Assembly: GCA_023159155.1 (NCBI GenBank)
Contig: JAJNNX010000007.1
Span: 434,001-498,000 of the forward strand
Length of the DNA stretch: 64,000 nt
Reading direction: 5' to 3'
From: Ustulina deusta
Lineage: Eukaryota; Ascomycota; Sordariomycetes; Xylariales; Xylariaceae
Of this stretch, positions 23,716 to 36,400 are shown piece by piece. Position 1 is the stretch's first letter. Each line of letters begins with the position of its first letter. Made by a program: the position numbers and the translations under genes. Under the pieces are notes generated by a model, which searched no databases, was not told the DNA's origin, and saw only the letters and a list, made by a program, of their open reading frames with translations.

Positions 23716-26700
23716 TATGCAGGACTCTTCTCTGCTCTGGTTCGCTTCTGCCAAAATCATCCATTCGTGCCATGTTTCTCCCTATATGTACCTACCTACC
23801 TGCCTACCGTAGTATTCTCCCCATCTACGAATCACAGTTCAGCCTCATTACCCCTGACCGCCCTCCATCGGCGGGCCCCCTCACCCCCTTCGTCGTGTGT
23901 GTCCCCCCCTACCAGCATGCCTGCATATGTAACACAAACACAGTCTAGCTGTAGGTGAGCTACTATGTAAGTAAGTAAGACCTAAGACCTACAGTCGTGC
24001 TCGCGCTTGTTTGCTTGCTTGCTTGCGCCATGATTTTTATTGAGTTATTACATCAACCATGTAAGTCAGGTAGTACTTTAGCCTATCACCCACGACCCCA
24101 TCTACGGGTCACCAGTAAGCTTCGCGGACCTTAGTCGATGCAGTCGGTTGGTTTATGTAGGTATGTATGTACTAATATGTATGTAATAGCCATCTGTATT
24201 ATTTCTATCTTTCCTACTGCTGCTTTTCCTGTCTTGCTTGCCTGCAGCGTCTCACTCACGTGTTTTATTCTGTGCATATCCATCCCATCGACCCAACAAA
24301 CTCTTTTCCCAACCCGGGTTTTCCGCAGCCCTGGTAAATTCCTAACCCACCTCTTCCGCGATTCTAGATTCTGTCCGTCCCCAGTCTACTATTGTCTGGT
24401 AGCGTACCCAGATCGGATGCCGATGCCGATGCCGGGTGACAACGCCGCGATGGTGCCATCAGGTCACGGCCATATCCTTCTACTTGTTTCCAACGTCGTG
24501 TCGAGGCGTGGCACCCTAGGCCAACAGCTCGCAGACCCAGACCCGAAATCCCAGCCCTAGCTCCAGCCATACCATGACTAGCCAAGCTTAGATCAGGTCG
24601 CCTTTATCCCGGCCTGGTCCAACTGGTCATGTATGCCTTCGTTGATACAAGCAAGGAGAACCAACAAGCATAAAAGGATACAGTAAGAAACGAGTTTTCG
24701 GTGTTGTTTTGCTCCCCCTTTTCCCATCCCCCTCTGTCCACTATGCTAGTCTAGTTGGCAATGACACGGCATGTGTTGGCATGACATCCCGGGGACTTCA
24801 GGTCTCGTGATCCTGGCCCACGTACCTATTTCAGATGGCAGCTTTCTGGCTAGTGATGTTGCCATGGTATTCGTCACGAAATGACGCCAGTTGGTCATTG
24901 CCATAGAGCCCGTTTCTCGGCTTTCCAAATGACGATCGTCGTGGGCCCCGTCAACTACCACCTCGTCATGGGTGGTCGTCATCGTTACCCATGATGTCTG
25001 TGTCCATTCGTCAAAGAGCTCGATCTTCCCCCCTTTTGTGCAGCAGAATCCACGGTCATACATTGTGATATTTCTCCGAGCGCATGCAGAACAATGCGAA
25101 AACGAGCCGATGAAAGTAAGCAGGTTAACCACCCTCCGTTTGTAGCCAAGGTACGCTCACTCATACTGCGCGTGGCTATGCCTAAGTTGGGGGAGTTGGG
25201 GACACATTTCCAGAAACAGCCGTACAAATTAGACTAGGATTGCAATATGCTGTTATTTCTGTCCTTTTGGAAGAACGAATATACGCACGTCAAGAAACAA
25301 CGGTCGTACACTGGTGCAAAGGGTCGAGGCAACATAGTAAGACTTGTCTTCCCTCTAGCCATGCCGGTCCAAGCACAGTCGTCGACTTGTACAGTTGAAA
25401 TTACCAGGTAAAATCTCCCTATCTGGATTTGTCGTTTGAATCCTAGCGTCAGAGACAAGCCCAAGGCACTCTCCAATACCAAGATTCGATCCGTGAGGTG
25501 TTGGGTAAAAGAAGTGTGGAGAGGCAGGAAGCGTGGAGAACGGGCCGAACCTTCGCCCTTTAGCTGCCGTACCCAAGACATAGTAGTAGATGCAGATCGA
25601 ATATCAGTGTCGAATTAGTGAATCTAGAAGGGGTCTGAGGGCACATCATCCGGCTCTTATCTTTCCCATTCTTGCTTCATCCGCCGGTATGTTCTCTATC
25701 CTCCCATCCGAATATCTTCGGGGTAGCAACAGTGCTTGCGTAGATCAAACTCACCCCGCAGTAGTCTGGCTCTTCTCTTTCCTCCATAGATAACTAGGTG
25801 TCGTTCCTTTGGCCGAGGTTTCTTGAAGAGTCGACCCGGACCGATGAAATGGCAGGTGCAACGTTGAACCAACTGCATAAAATAAGAAGGGTGGTCTTGA
25901 ATCAGCGGGGGGAGAGTAGTGTATTATAATACGATGGAGCAGACCAACTGCATCCAAGTATACGGGAACAACTCATCATTGCATCGGCCAGACTAGGAAA
26001 GTCGAGGCGGGTAAGATACATTTAGGATAGGTCATAAACATGACTGGAAGCACGCAAGAAGCTTCCTATTGCATGTGCCAGTCAGATGCGGTCATGGTAA
26101 TAGTGAAGTATTTGTATCCTAGACTAGGATATGCTCGACTAAGGCTGTGTTATAGCATAATATCGTTGATCAGGGGACTAAAACGTATTAGAAACTAACA
26201 CATAGCTCGATCATTTCATTGCAGAGATTAATGCCAGATTCCGAGGAGGGTATAAAGCAGGAGGATAGAGGTATATCCTTTGTGGTAAAAGAGATGGGCC
26301 GACCGTGGAATTGCAGTGTAGGCCGGCTGGTCCTTCAAAGCTAATCCGCAACACGACGCTGCGTAAATATGTACCAGTTCATAATATTTTAGATGATGTG
26401 ATTTGGCTGTATGCCCCCATGGGGCGGGAGCACAGGTAGAGATCGATAACCAAATTCAAGTTCAAACAATACGGGGAGAGGCGTCTTCCGTTCCTAATAG
26501 TAATCGAGTATCGCAGTACCAGTAGGAAAAGGGGGACGTTGTCAGCCAGTTCAAATTAGGAATACAGGAATGTTAAGCCCCCTATCAAGAGCTGCTTGCA
26601 AGAGCCCAAGGTCACCCGGGTACTCGCCAGTCTGGGGTGCAAACTCAAACGCAGACTAATTCCATACCAAAGGTGGGTACTGATTGAAGGCGCAGTGGTA

Positions 26701-28169
26701 TGTAGCAGCAAGGTGTAAAGCATGCAGTAGGTAGTAGAGTACGGTAGCATTTAGTGGGAGGTTTGCAATGTGTCTTGTGGTGCTGCCAAGTGATGTGTTT
26801 ACGAGCATTGATTGGTAGTCCTCGAGATAGTCAGGGTTCCGAGAATTATTATACAACAAGAGAGGTCCAGAAGGGCTCCACCGCGTTGCCATGAACAAGC
26901 ACAGCACTCGCTAATCCCAACAGTCCGGTGACGAAGACCTCTAATGCATTGGAACGATCCAATCAGGCGTGCATAGGAAAGCGGGAGGGAATGAGGGTGT
27001 TGATCCGATCAAACTCGAGTGATTAAGCTATAGCCCCAAGGTGTGGTTATTATTATGGACATGGAAGGGCGTGTTCGGTGCAATAATTATTACAATATAT
27101 GGGCCCTAGAATCTGGTTGATGGTGATCAACTACACATTATTAGGCTGCGCATCAGCCCGTACGCTTTGAATGCGTGGCGTCCTGTCGCCAGCAATGTTG
27201 GAAACCGTGCTTGCGGATAATGGGGACAAACTTCGCTCGAATAAAGCGTCGAGCGAGATCGAATTACCCAGCAAGGATCACTCCCTACATTGAGGGATGG
27301 CGGCTGTTAGGCCGACTCGTACCGCAATCCATCTCGAAGACGCTTGGCTAAGTGGTGCATGCCAAAAACAGGACGCTGTGCCGAATGCCACCAGTATTAC
27401 TGTAGCTATTGCCAACATAACGCGAGCTTTCCGGCTCTCCGGCTCTCCAATACCGACCCTCCCACCCATTTGAAGGCACGGGGAACTGCAGATTTCGACC
27501 ATGGATACTGAGGGGCAGTGCATTCCTTGAAGCGACATGATTCGTTCCGAAGGGATATGCTGATTCTACCTCATGCAGCCATGTAGCATCGCATACTGTT
27601 TGAATCCTTCGCTGGCCCGTAGAGGTGAGGTAAAAAAGTTTATGTGGTTGCACCGCTGGTAAGGACACATATTGCGCATGGGGAAGAGCGTACCAGTACC
27701 TCTGGAGAAATGTGTAGTAGCATAGCTAGCCACAGCGAGTCGCGTATCGATCGTATATGCTGCTTCGACACAATCTCGATATTAGTATGCCTAGTATGGC
27801 CATCATTTTGCCATCAGGATGTTTAGGTAAGTCGGCCGTACTTCTTCCGTCAGCTACACGCTGTTGGGTAGAGCTCATTAGCCAGTTCTCTGCTGTCTGC
27901 AACAGAGCCTATCCATCAGCCAGTACGGTAAGGCGAAGAACGAACTTGAAAGCTATGAGCTATGAAACAACGGCTGGTCCCGACAGCTGGCCCTATAGCA
28001 TCAGCAGTTCTGGGGGTTATCGGCCGTGGTATACCAACCCGGCGGGCAGGTCACTAGTGCCTACAAGGGTTTCAAGCTCGTCGACCGGGCAATGGTGGGC
28101 GCCGAGCCACGTAGATATGCCTAGTATTTGCGTTAGTATGAGCGTGAGAAGATTACTAACATGATATAC

Positions 28170-29307
28170 TCACAATGTACAATACGTCCGCCATTCACGT
28201 TTGCAAATATCCTCTTTCACTCTGTCGAGGAGCTCACGCACCTCTTGCTCCGGATAATTCATCCAATGTATGACAGCTTCGAATGTCAGTCCATCTAGGC
28301 CTTGGGTTAAGCCGAGATTAAACCACCTGGCCATCTCCTTCTTGTGTTCGTCCTCTGGCCAAGGGTTAAAGGCTATAGGTATTTTCTTGTGCTCGACATC
28401 AACAAAGCCAACTTCTTCAAGGATTGTCTTCGTATTAGAGTCCATCTCCAATTTCCTTCCGGCACGTGCAAAACCCTGGTGCATCTTGTGAGACCATTCC
28501 GCAAGCTTTGAAGTAGCCAATGGTCTTGGGTCACCGTCAGCTTGAGGACGCCAATCGATTTCCACCTGCTCTATGAGCCCAGAACCGGGTTTAAGATGTC
28601 TAACAGAGAGCATTAGAGAAATACCAAAGCAAGTTATGCGCGCAAGACAAGAAACATACTTGAACGCTTGGCCATAAAGTCGCGGCCAATCTTCTATGCT
28701 ACCGCCGAGCGCACGCATGTGAATTAAATCAAATGAATTTGGCTCCACCCTTTCCCAAGGTTCCTCAATATCACGACGATAAAAATAGAGGCTGGGCGGG
28801 ATTCTGCGATCTTTTCAGCATAAATCTAGGTCACGAGGCTCTTTTCGGCTTACGCTTCGGGCTGTGTCAGGTTGAGATCCCAGCCTTCGATATAGTAGTT
28901 CCCTTGCCCACCAAGGCGGCTAGCTATAGTTAGAACGAACCCCAAATACGGAACCACTTCCACTAACTCAGCTGTATCAATGGCCCAGATGCCGGTGCCA
29001 CAACCCAGGTCTAGAATCCTAGGCCGGTCGGGCAATCGGTGCGTAAAGAGACCTCTAAAGCTTGAGGGTTCGTGTTCCCTAGCAACCAAGAAAAACTTGT
29101 GCATGATATCTAATCTATCGCACTCGATCTGTAACCGAGATGTCAACAGGATACCAAGAACGTTCACAGATGTTCTCAGCCTACATCATCACAAGGTAGC
29201 AGGTACCGGCCCTGCTTAAATGTACCGTAGTGTCTTCCCCATCGACGAGTGTACCATTTGTGCCACCAATCAGGGTTGCTTCTGTCTTCGTGTTGGTCAA
29301 TGGTCAT
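28170..29307 (-). CDS. LaeA-like SAM-dependent methyltransferase
   Basis: Class I methyltransferase of the family that includes the secondary-metabolism regulator LaeA; the actual substrate is unknown. Read on the minus strand, exons are 29307-29185, 29128-28968, 28919-28854, 28803-28660 and 28599-28170, about 307 residues. All four introns (48-60 bp) have GT..AG ends, and their phases rebuild family-like text. Motif I is [14 protein letters not shown] (near residues 70-83), preceded by [11 protein letters not shown]. The later motifs are [25 protein letters not shown] and [19 protein letters not shown], then HLKPG. Exon 1 begins with a Trp/Arg-rich segment. The start ATG at 29307 is the first in frame in the proposed exon 1, and an upstream exon cannot be excluded. 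No polyketide synthase or peptide synthetase is nearby, so it looks like an orphan member rather than a cluster enzyme. Confidence 0.85.
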
Positions 29308-29959
29308 TGTGGTTGAGGAACTGTGGGTATTCGAGTTAGATCAGCAACCAAAGCAACAATGCAAGCCTCTTGCGACGTGTCGAGCTTGGCGTACCCATTC
29401 ATGCCGTTATAAGCCATGGCCAATTCAGATCCAGCACGCCGAGTTTCGTCAGGCGCTTTAGTGTTATTCCTACAAGCCAGGGTCGGTAGATGCAGAGATG
29501 GTTATGAACGGTTGTATAAGTTGCTCAAGCAGAGCCCGTGGGAGGTCAAATCGGCCTTGAATTATCTATACACCAACTAGGAAAGCCTCGAAGATGTCGC
29601 TTAAGCACAAAGATGGGAAAGCGATGCATGAGGCAGAAGCGCGCAGGGAGCCGCAGGAGGGGATCGATCGGGACGGGACGTATGATATGGCAGAGTTCGA
29701 ACAGGTCAGGACATGAAGGACTTGGAGCAAGCGGCGCAGAGAGGACGAATATAGACGGGAGGGATGGCGCGAGTAGTGAATAATAAGAACGGAGGCGAAA
29801 GAGCGGAAGAATCGGACATCGAGCGGGAGAGAGAGGTTTAATATTTAAGCACAAACTAAGAAGGCGTGGTGTTATTGTTATGTAGGGGTCGCAAAAAGGT
29901 CGAGCAAGGAATTGTTGGAAAGATAGGTTGGGTTTGGTGGTGACAGTGGGGGGGGATGG

Positions 29960-31660
29960 TGGTTGGCTACCTACCTACATGAGGTACCTAGTAGGTAAGT
30001 TCAAAGAGGTAGTGTAGGTAGGTAGGTAGGTAGGAGCGGTGGGAAAGTCGGGGTGCAGGTACAGCGACCACGGAGTACAATGACGGGACGCGGCACGACA
30101 AAGTGTTAACTCAACAGGGCTTAGCTCCTCGTGGTGGCTAAGTCCTGGATTCTGCCCTGGACTCTCTCTCCTTAGTGTGGTGCAAGTACCTAGGTAGTGT
30201 CACTGCGTGTACATCACACCACTGGAAACCACACTACAGTGCACATGGATGCAGCCGACACGCAGAAGGAAGAGCGGGACGCGAGGCGCTAACCCACGGC
30301 ACTGCTTCTCCTACCTAGTGTACCCAGTATACACGCGCAACCTGAATAGCTGGACACCTTAGGTGGGTATACGACCTACCAACTATTCCCATCCAGGGAC
30401 CTCAGATACCCAGATTGGTCAATTTCATCGTTCAAACCCACGGTAATGGTAAACATCTTCCGTGCTAGAACATACACTACAGCCTACACTAGGGAAGATA
30501 GCATGCAGGTAACTTGTTGTTGCTGTTATTCGTTCTTTTGTTTTGAGAGCACAGATATTTTCAAGCGGTCAGTTTGAGTCTTAACTTGATTCAGGTTAGG
30601 TCAGTCATAGCTACATACTTATAGATAGATCTAGTGTATACATAGTAGGTAGAATACTGACCTGAATCTACATATCACTTGTTCTTGAGTACCTACCGCT
30701 GGGAATGACCTGCAGTAGCGCGTGTATTACCTATAGGGCAGGTGTACAGGTAGGCAGGCAGGTACCTAAGCATGTAAGTACCTACATAGTATAGGTACGG
30801 CAGACAGTGCCCGTGCAATAAGAGGGAAACACTCGTAATTTCGGATATCAGAGATCATTTGTTCTCTAGGTACCTATAACCATTACCTAATTAGTTGTTG
30901 CGCTGTATGCCGCGCGAAAAATATGTTTGATATTGTGTGCACATGTAGAAGGTCCTTTGCAAGACCGGTTATCCAAGTATTTGGTGTGATACCAGTAGCA
31001 TGCAGAGACACACGTTGGTGACAATGCAGCATATCGAAGTGCAGCCAACAACTTCAAGTTAAACACAAAAACTTGCTAGGTATATCATGCTGTAGAAATA
31101 TAGCCCAAGTACATAGGTTTTTCTTCCCCCTTGAACTATACCTAAACTATAAGAGCACTTGTAGGTTCTATACATAGAACCCAATTACTTCGAGTGTTAT
31201 ATATTTCCTTATTACCTATATTGTCAAATGCCACAGGAGAGCTAATAGGCCGACCTACATTAGAGGACATGCATCAAGAAGTACACTAACCTATCTACTT
31301 ATGTATATCTGCAAAATCCCGAAAAGACCTACGAAGCAACCAGAAACTTCCAAGTTCCAAGCTAACTGTAGGGGGAAGGGGGAGGGGAAATGCTTGTATC
31401 TGGAAGTACCTCCCTGGCTACCTAGGTACACTATATGTATGTACCCATTTATTGAAGCTCCCAGCATACGACATAGCTCAGGCACTTCCTGTGCACGATG
31501 ATGAGAAGAACCAGTAAATGCTACCTAGGTAGGTACTTGCTTAGGCACTAGGTGTCTAGTGTCGATGGTATCCACCTATGTCTTCCCACTGATTAAATCA
31601 TCATGAGGAATAACAAGCCTTGGCGTTAACCTACCTAGTGGTGTACAGGTACTACACCTC
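29960..31660. repeat. Cluster of dispersed ACCTAGGT/AGGTAGGT motifs
   Basis: Many short copies of TACCTAGGTA-like palindromes and AGGTAGGT runs occur here, for example near 29975, 30018, 30191, 30750-30790, 30870, 31420, 31525 and 31632. They are separated by ordinary sequence, so this is a dispersed motif and not a tandem array. Confidence 0.6.
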
Positions 31661-33171
31661 GGTCGTTGGTAAGGTACGGTAGTAGCATATTTGACGCCCA
31701 GAAAATCCACACCACTGGTTGTATTTCCGCTCCGCCAGTCGTTAAAACTGTCCTAGCAAAGTGTTTCGCAAGCCACACGGTAGGACATGCTTACTCTCCT
31801 CCCTGTGCCATATTATAGGTAGGAGGTAATCAGTAGATAGCAAGACATCGTTTGGTGCTCCATCACCTGCGTTCCGTGGCCTGACTTCAGGTAAGCTGTC
31901 GGACTACTAGTCTAGCTAACCGTGTCTACATATAGAGGCCGGGCCATGTCCATACACTAGTGCAACCGACGATGTATCCCGCGGCTGAGCACGACATTTT
32001 ACCCGCTTGCTACAAACAGCTCTGGTGTTTAGATGTGCCAGAACCGCACCACAGGCCAAAGCGGAGCATAATCTAGCCGATCAGACATCACGCCAGTGAA
32101 GTACTCGCTTTTCTCAATGCCTCTAGAGCGTGTCATCAAATTTAGTGTTGGTGTCCAGGCCAGTGAGGATATTACCGACCGGAACGTCCATGCATTGCGC
32201 CTAAGCAACAAGGGAAACTTTGTTGTTGTCAAATATTCATATGGAGTCGATTCGCTACAACAAACAGGCTCAAGAACAACGTGTTGATGCGACAATATGT
32301 CGTGATCGTATCATCTCTCGAGCTTTCCGGCGTTGTATAACAAATACTACTCCTGAATGACTCTGCTCCCCTGAGTTTTTGAGGAGTTTGTTTATATCTA
32401 TGCCGAGGTGGGTAGCGGGGCTACGAGAAAGGACAATAGCTTGGTGTGAGAAGAGTGATACAAGCTTGCGGTGGTGCAAATGCATTGGATACACTGTATC
32501 AGTCAGTACGTGTACACCTAACTCGCTGCCTGAATGAGGAGATACTAATAGAACAGCTCCTCCTCAGCTCTCGAGCTTCGGCCCAACATCAGCCTTTCGT
32601 GTTTTGTTGGCCAGGCTTAGTCTCCACGAATTTATTCCGAGGCAGTTAAACCACCCAATGGGTATTTTTAAACCCCTTATCGGCAGAGATGTCGGCTTGT
32701 CAAGGTACAAACCAGACCGGGATATCCACACCACCGGGACGTCCCGCCAATAAACCATTTCTCGGGACTCATATTAGAGGGGCTATCGTAGCTAAGAGTT
32801 GGTACAACTAGGTTTACCGATTACCTCCAATCGTTATGCAATGCGACCATCCATCTGGTTCAGGGAAAAAGCCACATCTGGCCGATGCCAACACCGCCAT
32901 CTTGGATTTCAGCTCCACTGCCGACCACCAAAGGTCCAGCCAGCTCTGGAAGCGTCTTTGTGAGTCGAGGCCATGAGCTAAGCAGGTTGTAACCGACCTC
33001 TCGAAGTCTTAAGTTGGCGTTCTAGCTAGCGGAGTGCGAAGGATCTCACAGACGAACCGGCGACATTCATCATACCGGATTGCAGGGAAAGCACTACACA
33101 CTACTACTGCCAAAACTCTCAAATTTATTCCGAGGTAGTGCCACCGCCAAGGACTTGTCAACGAGACTACA

Positions 33172-33405
33172 CTACGACCCACGCAGCGTACTGTGTTTGG
33201 TGTTGGTATAATTGCTTTCTCCTCCTGACCTACAAAGCGTGAGGGCTACGCCGTTTCTGTACCACCATGGACCTGTCTCAATGCGCGCCTCACACCAGTC
33301 ATAGGCACCCGGGCCGACGGTGTAGTTCTCACTAGTCTTGGTTCGGGTCCAATAGCAACGTATCATACAAAACACGAGTCCAGTTGCTGACAGGAAGACG
33401 ATCTA
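33172..33405 (-). other. Exon-like segment with membrane and Cys/Trp-rich parts
   Basis: Minus-strand open frame, unrecognised. It is preceded by a possible acceptor (TTCCTAG). It starts with a hydrophobic stretch (IVFLSATGLVFCMI), followed by a region with several Cys and Trp residues (GAYDWCEARIETGPWWY) and N-glycosylation-like NYT sequons. The composition is more protein-like than its surroundings. No upstream exon with a convincing ATG was found. It may be part of a small membrane or secreted protein gene, a relic, or chance. Confidence 0.22.
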
Positions 33406-36400
33406 GGAAGATTCAATGCATGTACTTAGCATGTATTCGATCCCTGTCTCGACGTACATATACATAAACGGGATAGCATATATCTCTTCACTTATAAGTT
33501 ATAACCAATAAACAGAATGATCCTCTCCCGGCATTTTGGTAAGCAATATCCATGCTCCCCTTATATTCCCCACCGGCTATATGGCTAGTAGTAGTCGAAT
33601 GGGTGTCTCGTCGATAGATCCGGGTCACTTTCACTGCACCTCGTAACTAGGAGAGCAGTGTAACTGAACGTTGCATAAGCGCAACCGATAAAATGCTTGT
33701 GACAGGAGAACACCATATTACTCGTCAATCAGTGAGAAATATGCTGCAAAGCTTCCGCTCGCCAAGCGCCAGTTTGTTTTGAGAAACGTCAGACAAGTCA
33801 TCGACTAATAATGCTCCGAATCGACGGGTGGTCAATCTGTCTCAGAGGTTTTGACCCTGCATACATCAAGGAAGGCCACATTGATGCTGGGGCCAATGGA
33901 GTATTCGTAGTCAAGGCAAGCACGTATAGACTGCCTAGGTTAACCTACTCTGCTCTGATACATCTCAGGCGCGTTACTAATGCAGGAAGCTTGTCGAAGG
34001 GCCTGTGCAGTCCGAATTGTAGGAGTTCATCCCAAAGCCCTAGTCTAAAAACCTACGGAAGGTGTTCATAACGTCAAGTATTTTGAGTTAACATTTCTTT
34101 TTACTTTTCTTATTCTCGCCTCACTTCTCCTGAAACACGAGAACTGAATTGCAAGCAGCACGAGCAGGATTCTTACGATATCTTTCCCAACTACACAAGG
34201 GTACCAATACAATTTGTGTAGCAATCAAATACAAATATATTCAGCTTTTTTATGCTGGAGAAGAGACCAAACTAAGGAGAGTAAGCTCGACCAGAAAGGC
34301 TCTCTTTCTTAGTACAACACCATCAACAGCGAGCCATCGCAGAGCAAAATACAGCCCAGATGCCAATTTGCTTGAACGGCTGGCAACCAGTGATGGTACT
34401 TTCAGATCTCCCGGCAAGCAAATCATGCATCTGCGACGACCCATCCGCCTACGATCTCGATGTGCGGGCAAGCGTTGAGGATCAGCCTCGATATGGCCGT
34501 AGCATTTCACTACACACCATGGTGGGTGCCCAGATACTACGAATCTATATAGCGAGGGAGTTATAATGGAACTAGCAAACCGTACCCCCCTACTAATGGG
34601 TACTAACATAGCTTCGTGATCATTTTGCTGCCCGAGAGGACGTGGGTAACGTCAAGAGTGCCACCCTTGGTCGAATCGGCAGGAAATTTGCGAGTCTCAC
34701 GGCAGGACACAGGATAAGCGGCGCATCAGCACACCAACCACATCGCCTTACCCTTGTGGATGTAGCGAGCAAGTACTCGGTACTCGCGGAGTCATTGATC
34801 TACAGAACAGGCATTTCAACAGAATACCACTCGCCTTTGCCAACGTCACCAATGGCCAATCAAGACGGAAGATCTCCAGACTGTCTTACTCCCATCTTGT
34901 AGGCAATGGCATGCACATACACGACGTATCATCCGCCACGTCAGATACCAAGGTATCAGCTTGGCAATTAAGGACAGCCCACTCGAACCAGCCATCGTCT
35001 TGTCCAAGTGGGCATGGGCATGGTCACCCGCCAGCGCACGATGCAAACAACAACTAACAGGAGGCGTCGTGGGTGGGTGGTGTCACGATGAGCCGGAGGA
35101 ATGCAAGTGAGCCTGTCCAAGCCCAGCTAAGTATCGTAGAGAGCAGAAATCACCAACTCATATTTCAGGGTACTACACAACACAACCTATGCGTACAACA
35201 AAGAAGCAGATCTTAGGTAGAGTCTCACCCACCGCGCTAGATGAAGTACCTACACATGTACCGACACATGTACCTACACTCCACCACGCCTGAGACAATG
35301 TAGTACCTATACCTACTATACTAGAAGTAGGGCGCCGGCCTAAAATGGTAATGGCTACTAAACTACTACCTACACTAGCACTTAGTGTAATTGCCGGCTG
35401 CAGATTTAGTGCTGTGCTGAGCTGCCAGACTGGGACAGGTGGTCCGAGAGTATCGCGACTTGATTGGTTGGGCATTTAGCGTCCCAGCCTGTCGGGTCGT
35501 CGACAAGGGGCCATGGACTTTCACCAGCCTCTTGAGCGAACCAAAATGTGCCCGAGCTCTTCTTATTATTATCTTTCCCACCAACTCAACGCCCGAGTGT
35601 ATGTCATCCTGCAGGAATATATTCCTAGGTCTCGAAATATTTGCTCGTCTTTTCCACGCACGGATCTCCGTCAGCAGACATGCAGGTACTCGTTATAGGC
35701 AAAGCGGCGCCCACCTCGTTAGCCTCCAAACACTCCTCTGCATTGATAATCGCAATAATTATATGCTATGCATGGCTCATATCTATACCAGTAGTGGCCA
35801 CTAGCCGTAGATGTACGAGGTCAAGGTGAGACGGACCAAGATAAAAGACAGTCAATGGTCGCGGTATTATGAGGCCGTCTGTTTATCAGGTCGTACATGT
35901 CATCAGCCATGTGACCGTTTGACCGGGTCTAAATCCTGCAATTCGTAACGGGCTTTGACCCTATTCGCCTCTCCTCGCAGAATGAGCATACTGTGTGCGC
36001 CTGGATGGCATTTTACATGGGTTTCTAGCTCGCTGACTCAACTAGTAGAAAATCCTTGGTGGCTAGAGCGCCACTCGTGTATAAGAGCTGATTAGTAAGT
36101 TTTTCTCGCAGACCCGCCCCGTCGCCAAAGCTTCGGGTCTTCCCAATATCGCCGACTTCCTCTATCCGCGAGATAGACCCATCCCGTGCCGTCGGACTAT
36201 ACCAGGCCTAGTGTTTTTTCATCTCGCAACTGAACAACTACATTTCCCGTTTAGCATTCTGCCAAGAAATCATGGCCTGAGCTAATACCTGTCAAGTTAT
36301 TGATACGGTTCACTCCAGTTTCAAATAAACAATTGACGTGGCGATGCTAACTAATTGTCGGATGATCCATGTGAAGCTGTGTTTGGACCCATCTTGAAGG

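Larger units (their letters stand above)
22149..28169. other. Gene-poor region with microsatellites
   Basis: About 6 kb without a gene that can be supported. It contains a CATA repeat at 23513-23547, GACA at 23684-23715, A/C homopolymer runs near 23109, and scattered short AGGT/ACCT motifs. Open frames of up to ~140 codons show no family resemblance, no good start context and no plausible splicing partners. Confidence 0.55.

Noticed and set aside
28017..28165. Minus-strand open segment with a hydrophobic start just after the methyltransferase stop
   Set aside because: No ATG, a stop close upstream, and a second stop after about 45 codons; too weak to call a gene or relic.
33811..34478. Two plus-strand frames in the gene desert, one with the text AYIKEGHIDAGANGVFVV
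   Set aside because: The first 30 codons look protein-like but the rest does not, and no family could be recognised; left unannotated for lack of support.
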